A DNA stretch of 22,091 nucleotides from JBBRSC01 sp038245795 (GTDB lineage Bacteria > Actinomycetota > Acidimicrobiia > Acidimicrobiales > Microtrichaceae), in NCBI GenBank assembly GCA_038245795.1, contig JBBRSC010000019.1, positions 1 through 22,091 on the forward strand, given 5' to 3'. Below are positions 7,355 through 14,016 of this stretch, one piece after another; the first letter of the stretch is position 1; each line of letters begins with the position of its first letter. The notes under the pieces are model-generated. The model did no database searches and had not been told where the DNA came from. It saw nothing but the letters and a program-made list of their open reading frames with translations. Made by a program: the position numbers and the translations under genes.

Positions 7355-10300
7355 TCAGGCTCGCTCGAGCGTGACAATCGGCGAAGTGTCATCGGCCAGA
7401 TCGTTTCCGTAGGCCAACGACGTCGCGAGTGTCGCCTCGCTCATGGTCGCTTCGTGGGTTGACACCGCGAGTCTGGTCGAGGCGCTCAGCTGCAACGTCA
7501 GCGAGATCCGATCCGATACATCCAGACCGGCCTCCTTGCGGGCCTGCTGGATCAGGCGGATGACATCGCGCGCCGTTCCTTCGGCTTCGAGTTCCGGGGT
7601 GACGTCGGTGTCGAGGTCCACGACAAGGCCAAGGTCGACCGTGTGACCTTCGGGGTCCAACATGCGGACCGCAGTCGCTGTACGACCCTCGTGCGGTTGC
7701 AGGGCCAACTCGAACTCGCTGGTCGCGAGGACATGACCGGCCACCGACACGCCGTCGCCGTTCGGATCAGCCGTCCAGTCACCGGCTTTGGCTGCCTTGA
7801 TGACCGCTTGGACGTCCTTGCCGAGCCGGGGTCCCAGCAGCTTGGCATTGGGCCGGAGCACAGTGGTGCCCAGATCCGTCGCATCGGTCAGCAACTCAAC
7901 GGCTTTCACGTTGAGCTCATCGGCGATCAGATGAACCATCGATTCGAGATCGGATGATCCCGGACCGGCAACAGTCAATCGGGCGAGGGGCAACCGAACC
8001 CGCAACCCGGTGTCCTCTCGGAGCGATAACGCCGCGGAACACACCGCTCGCAATCGGTCCATGGAATCCACAAGGCCCGGATCGGAGGGCTGCGCGTCGG
8101 ACGACGGCCAGTCCTCCAGGTGCACACTGCGATCGACCAACCCCAGATGGATCTCCTCACAGACCAACGGCAGCAGTGGCGCCGCGATTTTTGTCACGGT
8201 GACCAGCACCGTGGCCAACGTGTCGTAGGCATCGCGCTGGTCGTCGGTGAGGGCGCCCGCCGTCCCCGACCAGAACCGATCGCGCGATCGACGGATGTAC
8301 CAGTTGGTCAACGCATCGAGGTACGCCGTGATCTCGGCGCAGGCACCGGGGATGTCGAAGGCATCCATCCGTTCGGTGACCACCGTTGTCAATGCTGCGG
8401 TTTTAGCGAGGATGTACCTGTCCAACAACCCGGTGGCGTCAGCGCGGAGGGTTGCCGTGTACTGATCGGCGTTCGCGTAGCGGCAGAAGAACGAATACGC
8501 GTTCCAGATGGGGTTGATGACGAGTCGCACCACATCCGCGATCCCCGAGCCGTCGGCCGCAATACGAACGTCACCGCCTCGGAGGATGGCCGAGCTCATC
8601 AGGTACCAGCGCAACGGATCCGAACCGATGGTGGCGAAGACGTCTTCGGGATCGGGGTAGTTGCGAAGCTTCTTCGACAACTTCCGACCGTCGGCATCGA
8701 GGACCACGCCGTGGCAGATCACGTTGCTGAAGGCAGGGCGGTCGAACAACGCAGTCGAGAGCACGTGGAGTGTGTAGAACCACCCGCGTGTCTGAGGGAT
8801 GTACTCGACGATGAAGTCCGATGGCGAGTGGGACTCGAACCAGTCCTGGTTCTCGAAGGGGTAGTGCACCTGGGCGTACGGGGCCGAACCGGACTCGAAC
8901 CAACAATCGAGTACCTCAGGCACGCGTCGCATCATCGACCGACCGGTGGGGTCGTCAGGGTTGGGCCGGACCAGATCGTCGATGAAGGGTCGATGGAGGT
9001 CGCTCACCGTCACGCCGAAATCGGCCTCGAGTTCGGCGATCGAGCCGTAGACATCGAGCCGCGGATAGGCCGGGTCGTCGCTCCGCCAGATGGGGATGGG
9101 TGCGCCCCAGAATCGGTTGCGGCTGATGGACCAATCGCGCGCGCCCTCGATCCACTTGCCGAACTGGCCGTCCTTGACGTGACCGGGGATCCAGTTGATC
9201 TCCTGGTTCAACTCCACCATGCGATCGCGGATCGCCGTGACCCGCACGTACCAACTGGGCACCGCCTTGTAGATGATGGGAGTGTCGGTCCGCCAGCAGT
9301 GCGCATAGTTGTGGTCGTAGGTCTCGTGACGCAACACGACGCCGCGTTCCTTGAGGGTCCGGATGACCTCGGGATTGGCGTCGAAGACGTTCATCCCTAC
9401 CCAGTCGCGCACTTCGGCGGTGTACCGGCCCGCGTCGTCGACGGGTGACACCAACTCGATGCCGGCGGCCTCGCCGACCCGCTGATCGTCTTCGCCGTGA
9501 CCCGGTGCGATGTGAACCACACCGGTGCCTTCCTCGGTGTCGACGAAATCCCCGGCGATGACCACGAACGAGTTCGCGCGACCTGCGAAGTAGTCGAACA
9601 TCGGCACGTAACTGCGGCCGACGAGGTCTGATCCGCGAACGGTGCCGACGACCACCCCGTCACCGAGTTCACGGGCGTAGCGCTCCCGGACCGCCGCGCC
9701 GATCACGTAGACCACGCCGTCCGACGCAACGAGGTCGTAGTCGAGGTCGGCGCCCACGGCGAGTGCCAGGTTGGCGGGCAGCGTCCATGGCGTGGTCGTC
9801 CATGCGAGCATGTGCAACGGCCCGACGTCGCCAGGGAGCGGGATCATCTCGAACGCCACTGTGAGCGCCGGATCCTGGCGGGGCCGGGTGGCGTCATCGA
9901 GGCGGATCTCGAAGTTCGACAGCGGGGTCTGGGCGCCCCACGAGTAGGGCATGACCCGATCGGCCTCGTAGATGAGGCCCTGATCCCACAGGCGTTTGAA
10001 CGCCCACATGACCGACTCCATGTAGGTCACGTCCAGCGTCTTGTAGTCGTTCTCGAAGTCGACCCATCGCGCCTGACGCTTGACGTACCGCTCCCACTCA
10101 CCGGTGTAGCGCAGCACCGAACTCCGACACGCCGCGTTGAATTCCTCGATCCCGAACTCGGTGATGGCGGCGCGGCCGGACACGCCGATCTGCTTCTCCG
10201 CCTCCAGCTCGGCGGGCAGGCCGTGGCAGTCCCAGCCGAACCGCCGCTCGACGCGGTGGCCCCGCATCGTCTGATATCGGGGAATCACATCTTTGACGTA

Positions 10301-10495
10301 GCCCGTGAGGAGATGGCCGTAATGCGGGAGACCGTTGGCGAAGGGCGGTCCATCGGTAAACACGAACTCGGAGTCGATCGAGCGTTGGTCGATGGATCGT
10401 TGGAAGGTCTGTTCGTCATCCCAGCGTTCGAGGATGGCCTCTTCGATGGCAGGGAGATCGGCTCTTGGTGGGACATCTGGGTACGGCTTGGACAC
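7355..10495 (-). CDS. ileS: Isoleucyl-tRNA synthetase, eukaryote-like type 2
   Basis: The 1046-residue class I synthetase charges tRNA-Ile with isoleucine. The HIGH signature is HYGH at residues 58-61, within GPPFANGLPHYGHLLTGYVK. The KMSKS signature is KLSKK at 605-609 (DADGRKLSKKLRNYPDPEDV). The CP1 editing domain includes TTTPWTLPANLALAV (about 233-247) and EGTGVVHIAPGHGEDDQRVG (322-341), so post-transfer proofreading should be intact. Length, the KLSKK form and the absence of a C-terminal zinc finger place it with the type 2 (eukaryote-like) enzymes. Family knowledge links that type to reduced mupirocin sensitivity; this is not shown here. Translation starts at GTG (10493-10495) with AGGTGA just upstream on the minus strand. 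The upstream region carries three 21-bp direct repeats (10556-10609) and no recognisable T-box leader. Confidence 0.97.
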   Translation of the reverse strand: MSKPYPDVPPRADLPAIEEAILERWDDEQTFQRSIDQRSIDSEFVFTDGPPFANGLPHYGHLLTGYVKDVIPRYQTMRGHRVERRFGWDCHGLPAELEAEKQIGVSGRAAITEFGIEEFNAACRSSVLRYTGEWERYVKRQARWVDFENDYKTLDVTYMESVMWAFKRLWDQGLIYEADRVMPYSWGAQTPLSNFEIRLDDATRPRQDPALTVAFEMIPLPGDVGPLHMLAWTTTPWTLPANLALAVGADLDYDLVASDGVVYVIGAAVRERYARELGDGVVVGTVRGSDLVGRSYVPMFDYFAGRANSFVVIAGDFVDTEEGTGVVHIAPGHGEDDQRVGEAAGIELVSPVDDAGRYTAEVRDWVGMNVFDANPEVIRTLKERGVVLRHETYDHNYAHCWRTDTPIIYKAVPSWYVRVTAIRDRMVELNQEINWIPGHVKDGQFGKWIEGARDWSISRNRFWGAPIPIWRSDDPAYPRLDVYGSIAELEADFGVTVSDLHRPFIDDLVRPNPDDPTGRSMMRRVPEVLDCWFESGSAPYAQVHYPFENQDWFESHSPSDFIVEYIPQTRGWFYTLHVLSTALFDRPAFSNVICHGVVLDADGRKLSKKLRNYPDPEDVFATIGSDPLRWYLMSSAILRGGDVRIAADGSGIADVVRLVINPIWNAYSFFCRYANADQYTATLRADATGLLDRYILAKTAALTTVVTERMDAFDIPGACAEITAYLDALTNWYIRRSRDRFWSGTAGALTDDQRDAYDTLATVLVTVTKIAAPLLPLVCEEIHLGLVDRSVHLEDWPSSDAQPSDPGLVDSMDRLRAVCSAALSLREDTGLRVRLPLARLTVAGPGSSDLESMVHLIADELNVKAVELLTDATDLGTTVLRPNAKLLGPRLGKDVQAVIKAAKAGDWTADPNGDGVSVAGHVLATSEFELALQPHEGRTATAVRMLDPEGHTVDLGLVVDLDTDVTPELEAEGTARDVIRLIQQARKEAGLDVSDRISLTLQLSASTRLAVSTHEATMSEATLATSLAYGNDLADDTSPIVTLERA

Positions 10496-10555
10496 GCGTT
10501 CACCTGGACTCGGGGGACCCGATGATCCTACCGGGGCACCTCAGTTGGCCCGATT

Positions 10556-10609
10556 CTGTTTGTGAACGGCTCGATGCTGTTTGTGAACGGCTCGATGCTG
10601 TTTGTGAAC
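10556..10609. repeat. Three direct repeats with 21-bp period in the divergent ileS/sugar-dehydrogenase region
   Basis: The unit ctgtttgtgaacggctcgatg occurs exactly at 10556-10576 and 10577-10597. A third copy begins at 10598 and keeps the first 12 bases (ctgtttgtgaac). The bases before the first copy (cgatt, 10551-10555) also resemble the unit's end. The core contains GTT-TGTG-AAC, a short inverted repeat. A 21-bp period is two helical turns, so repeated cores would face the same side of DNA, as expected of a multi-site operator. It sits between two divergent starts (10495 and 10660). Function is inferred only. Confidence 0.9.
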
Positions 10610-10647
10610 AGTGTGCGGATGAGCTGGCCATCAATCGAAGCCACCGA

Positions 10648-10653
10648 TAGACA
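10648..10653 (+). promoter_or_regulatory. Possible -10 element of a leaderless transcript
   Basis: TAGACA ends six bases before the ATG at 10660, a spacing typical of transcripts that begin at the start codon. The gene lacks a Shine-Dalgarno, which fits. The hexamer lacks the final T of the common TANNNT pattern and I see no good -35, so this is weak. Confidence 0.3.
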
Positions 10654-10659
10654 TCCCCC

Positions 10660-11943
10660 ATGGGGTTTCGCCGAATTGTCACATCCGTCATGGTCACCGC
10701 CGCGCTGATCGGCGGTGTCGCTGGGTGCGATGTCGTGCGCGTCGGCGCTCGCTGCCGGACCAACCAGTTCGCGCGGAGCGGCGATCAAGTGGTCGCCTGT
10801 CGAGGTGGTCGATGGGTCCGGACCGGAGCAACTGTTGCACAGGTGGCCCAGCTGGTCGTACGCATCCTCGCAGCGCGCACGACCACCGCTCCGGGAGGGA
10901 CCCCGACGTTGGCCGTCTCGACCGTCGTGGCCAATCTGAACAAGCCGTGGGACATCGCGTTCACACCGGATGGCACCATGTTGTTCACCGAGAAGAGCGG
11001 ACAGATCAACGCCCTGCTCGGTGGCGCCAAAGTCACCATGGCGGATCCGCCCGACTCGATCACGGCGTCCGAAGGCGGCATGATGGGCCTCGCAGTCGAT
11101 CCTGCGTTCAACTCGAATCGTCGGATCTACACCTGCTTCCTCAGCAACATCCCCGGCGGCGTCGGCGATGTTCGGGTGGTGCGGTTCACCGTCGGCAGCG
11201 ACTATCGGTCGCTGTCTGATCGAACCGACATCGTCACGGGCCTCCCGGTCAACACGATCGGCCAGGCAGGTCGGCATTCGGGCTGTCGGCCCCGCTTCGG
11301 TAACGACGGATTTCTGTACGTCGGTACTGGCGATGCAGCGATGGGCATCAACTCCCAGAGCACATCATCGCTGGGCGGAAAGGTGCTGCGAGTCACCACC
11401 GACGGCGCTGGCGCCCCCGGAAACCCCGGCGGTGGATGGGATTCGCGCATTTTCACGATCGGGCATCGCAATGTCCAGGGCCTTGCTCTCCGACCGGGCA
11501 CGAATCAACTCTTCTCCGTCGAACATGGTCCCGACAAGAACGACGAAGTCAACCGGATCGTGGGCGGCGCCAACTACGGATGGACCCCGGGTGGCGGGAC
11601 GGGTGGCTACAACGAGGGCTTTCCGATGACCAACCTCGTGGCGATCCCATCAGCCCGAACGGCCACGTGGAGTTCCGGCGATCCGACCATTGCCCCGTCG
11701 GGCGCCACCTTCCTGAGCGGATCGCAATGGCGAGATTGGAATGGGCTGATGATCGTCGCAGTCCTCAAGGACGCCCAGCTCCGATTGCTGAACCTCGATG
11801 CGGCGGGCGACAACACGCTGTCGCAGGGCATTGCGTTGACGGGCAAGGGTCGGCTGCGAAGTGTCGTGGAGGGACCGGACGGTTCGATCTATGTCGCCAC
11901 TGACGAGAACCCGGGCCAGATCTTTCGGGTGACGCCGAGCTGA
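10660..11943 (+). CDS. Lipoprotein PQQ-dependent sugar dehydrogenase (GSDH family) with novel N-terminal module
   Basis: The 427-residue protein starts with a lipoprotein signal peptide (MGFRRIVTSVMVTAALIGGVAGC; lipobox Cys23), so it should be exported and lipid-anchored. Residues about 27-73 form a short module with C32 and C47 and the string GGRWVR, also found in the RCC1 protein at 20539. From about residue 85 a glucose/sorbosone dehydrogenase six-bladed propeller follows: NLNKPWDIAFTPDGTMLFTE, SEGGMMGLAVDP, GRHSGCRPRFGNDGFLYVGTGDA (His206, probable catalytic base), GHRNVQGLAL (Arg270) and EHGPDKNDEVNRI. These match the soluble PQQ-dependent aldose dehydrogenases, which oxidise sugars using pyrroloquinoline quinone. 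No PQQ synthesis genes are in the window. There is no clear Shine-Dalgarno. TAGACA (10648-10653) lies six bases before the ATG and could be the -10 of a leaderless transcript. Confidence 0.88.
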   Translation: MGFRRIVTSVMVTAALIGGVAGCDVVRVGARCRTNQFARSGDQVVACRGGRWVRTGATVAQVAQLVVRILAARTTTAPGGTPTLAVSTVVANLNKPWDIAFTPDGTMLFTEKSGQINALLGGAKVTMADPPDSITASEGGMMGLAVDPAFNSNRRIYTCFLSNIPGGVGDVRVVRFTVGSDYRSLSDRTDIVTGLPVNTIGQAGRHSGCRPRFGNDGFLYVGTGDAAMGINSQSTSSLGGKVLRVTTDGAGAPGNPGGGWDSRIFTIGHRNVQGLALRPGTNQLFSVEHGPDKNDEVNRIVGGANYGWTPGGGTGGYNEGFPMTNLVAIPSARTATWSSGDPTIAPSGATFLSGSQWRDWNGLMIVAVLKDAQLRLLNLDAAGDNTLSQGIALTGKGRLRSVVEGPDGSIYVATDENPGQIFRVTPS

Positions 11944-11944
11944 T

Positions 11945-12808
11945 CTACTCGGCGAGGATTGCTGAATTCCGGACGTACTCCCAGTTGGTCTGACCATTCG
12001 CGTCGGGTCGGCGCATGGTGAGTCGATGCAGCGGGCCGAGGGCGCTCAGATCCAGTGTTTCGTAAGCGACATCGTCGTGGTAGAGCGCCATCACCTCGTC
12101 GTCTGCCACGGCAATTCGTGTGCGAAAGTGCTCGACCTTCGATGCCCGAGCTGTCTCCAGCGCGCTGTCGACCGTTCGGTGCATGGCGACCTGGCAGACC
12201 GTGATGAACGTCGGTGGCGCCAGTTCCATCTCGCCACGGCGATGCATTGCGAGCACCTCGGCGGCGGTCATCCACGAATGGCGAACGATCTCGGAGCCGT
12301 CGACGACGACCGTGTGTTCTGCTGATGACGCGGTCGCCACGAAGAACGCCGTCGAGAACCGAACCCCGGCCCGCTCGGGTGGGGTCCAATGCGACCAGCG
12401 CAACATGACCTCCGGCCGAAGATCGATGCCTGCCTCCTCGCGACATTCACGGGCGGCGGCCCGGGCGTCAGCTGGCACTGAGCTGTTGACCTCGCCGAGA
12501 TGATCGCCGGGGTCGATCTTCCCGCCCGGAAACACCCATGCACCGCCAAAGTTGCCACCGCGGTTGCGTTGCAGCATGAGGATCTCGAGCTCAGGCGACT
12601 GAGCGGATCGTCGTGGGCGAAGTACGATCACCGTGGCGGCTGCAATCAGTGGCGCTCCCCGAGCGCTGTCGATAGCGTCATCATGCGGGTCGATCAACAC
12701 GCCGTCCATCCTTACCGACAGAGCGCCCCCGGCGGAGGTGCTGAACGGGTCGGAAGGCGATGAGTTCAAGTCGGATGGTCTGCGTCTCGATAACTCACGA
12801 ACAACCAT
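11945..12808 (-). CDS. Nudix hydrolase family protein
   Basis: The 287-residue protein contains a Nudix fold. LEILMLQRNRGGNFGGAWVFPGGKIDPGD (about residues 75-102) leads to the helix half of the Nudix box, RECREEAGI (120-128), in which Glu121, Glu124 and Glu125 would bind metal. Between GGK and REC lies a longer insert than in the classic GX5EX7 box, as in the NUDT7/19-like (coenzyme A diphosphatase-like or RP2) branch. It should hydrolyse a nucleoside diphosphate linked to another moiety; the substrate is not predictable. The start at 12808 has GGAGG only two bases upstream. An in-frame ATG at 12709 (residue 34) begins nearer the conserved domain and would free about 115 bp for promoters between it and the divergent FIST gene. 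The first 33 residues are low in complexity, which favours the shorter form somewhat. It ends 1 bp after the sugar dehydrogenase stop, in convergent orientation. Confidence 0.87.
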   Translation of the reverse strand: MVVRELSRRRPSDLNSSPSDPFSTSAGGALSVRMDGVLIDPHDDAIDSARGAPLIAAATVIVLRPRRSAQSPELEILMLQRNRGGNFGGAWVFPGGKIDPGDHLGEVNSSVPADARAAARECREEAGIDLRPEVMLRWSHWTPPERAGVRFSTAFFVATASSAEHTVVVDGSEIVRHSWMTAAEVLAMHRRGEMELAPPTFITVCQVAMHRTVDSALETARASKVEHFRTRIAVADDEVMALYHDDVAYETLDLSALGPLHRLTMRRPDANGQTNWEYVRNSAILAE

Positions 12809-12810
12809 CT

Positions 12811-12820
12811 CCTCCGGAGG
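12811..12820. promoter_or_regulatory. Palindromic Shine-Dalgarno shared by divergent genes
   Basis: CCTCCGGAGG is a perfect 10-bp palindrome. On the plus strand its GGAGG lies five bases before the FIST gene ATG (12826) and clearly serves as its ribosome-binding site. On the minus strand the same GGAGG lies two bases before the longest possible Nudix start (12808). Confidence 0.7.
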
Positions 12821-12825
12821 GCGCC

Positions 12826-14013
12826 ATGACGATCATCGAACCAGTCGCATCGTCCTCGGTCGAGTCCCGACGCATGGGCGTGGGGACTTCGATGTTGGCC
12901 GACTCGTTCGCTGCAGGAGTCGAGGCTGCCACGAACGCGGTTCACGCCGACACCGTTCTGCTCATCATCTTCGCGTCGTCGCACTACGACCTGGCGGCCA
13001 TCGCCGCGGGCGCTCGCACGATCGCTCCCGCCAGCCAGACGATCGGATGCACCAGCGCTGGAGAGCTGACCGCCAACGGACCGACTGATCGTTCGCTCGT
13101 GATCATGGCGATCGAAGGCCACGGCGTGTCGGTGTCGACCGGCTCGGCGGTCGCGATCAACGGTGACCTCCGCACGGCATCTGCGACCGCCACGAGGTGC
13201 ATCGAATGGGCTGATCGCCGAGCGCACTCGGTGGTGCTGCTGTTGAGCGACGGCCTGGCTGGGCGACAACAGGACATCGTCCGCGGTGCCTATCAGCAGG
13301 TCGGCGCCGAGTATCGGCTGGTGGGTGGATGTGCGAGCGACGATGAGGGGATGAACCAGAATCGGTTGCTGCACAATGGCACCGAGTTCACCGACTGCGT
13401 GGTTGCGGCCATCATCTCGTCGGACGCTCCCATCGGCATAGGTGTTGGTCATGGCTGGTCGCCGGTGGGCGAGCCGATGATGGTCACCGATTCGGAGTCG
13501 GTCCTGGTCCGCACGCTGGATGGCGAACCAGCGCTTGATCGCTATCTGACCGCGCTCGATGCGCCGCAGGAAGTGTGGGACGAGCCGTTACTCTTCTCCG
13601 AATTCGCCATCACACGCCCGCTCGGGCTCGCCCGGAGAGGTCGGGCCGAGGTTCGGTGTGTGCACACTGCGGACTACGTGGCGCGAACCATCTCCTGCTA
13701 CGCAGAGATCCCCCGGGGCGCCATGACGATGCTCATGCGCGGCGACGACACGTCGGTGCTCGATGCAGTGGGTGTTGCCTGTACCGAGGCACTTGACGGA
13801 CTGGGTGGAGCACGCCCCATTGGGATGGTGGCCTTCGACTGCATGGCGCGCCGGGCCGTGATGGGGGACCGGCTGAGCGAGGAGGTCGAACGGATGTGCG
13901 AGCTGGCGGGACCGGTACCAGTGGCGGGCTTCTATACCGCCGGGGAAATTGGGCGCACCGAAGGACCCAACGGGTTCCACAATCAGACACTCGTCATCAT
14001 GGCGATGGCCTGA
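12826..14013 (+). CDS. FIST domain sensory protein
   Basis: The 395-residue protein has both halves of a FIST (F-box and intracellular signal transduction) domain. FIST_N signatures are TIGCTSAGEL (about residues 72-81), VVLLLSDGLAG and YRLVGGCASDDEG. FIST_C signatures are RPIGMVAFDC and, near the end, GFYTAGEIG (368-376). FIST domains are thought to bind small molecules such as amino acids in the cytoplasm and feed signalling pathways. There is no catalytic output domain, signal peptide or membrane segment, so it needs a partner. The next gene, a GAF-GGDEF-EAL protein, starts only 3 bp after the stop, so the two are almost certainly co-transcribed and coupled. The ATG at 12826 has GGAGG five bases upstream. 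A longer in-frame start at 12760 lies inside the Nudix gene and has no better support. Confidence 0.88.
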   Translation: MTIIEPVASSSVESRRMGVGTSMLADSFAAGVEAATNAVHADTVLLIIFASSHYDLAAIAAGARTIAPASQTIGCTSAGELTANGPTDRSLVIMAIEGHGVSVSTGSAVAINGDLRTASATATRCIEWADRRAHSVVLLLSDGLAGRQQDIVRGAYQQVGAEYRLVGGCASDDEGMNQNRLLHNGTEFTDCVVAAIISSDAPIGIGVGHGWSPVGEPMMVTDSESVLVRTLDGEPALDRYLTALDAPQEVWDEPLLFSEFAITRPLGLARRGRAEVRCVHTADYVARTISCYAEIPRGAMTMLMRGDDTSVLDAVGVACTEALDGLGGARPIGMVAFDCMARRAVMGDRLSEEVERMCELAGPVPVAGFYTAGEIGRTEGPNGFHNQTLVIMAMA

Positions 14014-14016
14014 GCC

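Noticed and set aside
8120..9448. Long plus-strand open frame (442 codons) opposite ileS
   Set aside because: It lies wholly inside the certain ileS gene and shows no family motif.
10551..10609. CRISPR-like array
   Set aside because: The repeats are adjacent 21-bp tandem units with no unique spacers and no cas genes nearby.
10496..10659. T-box leader for ileS
   Set aside because: No T-box core or specifier-loop layout can be recognised; the region is filled by the 21-bp repeats.
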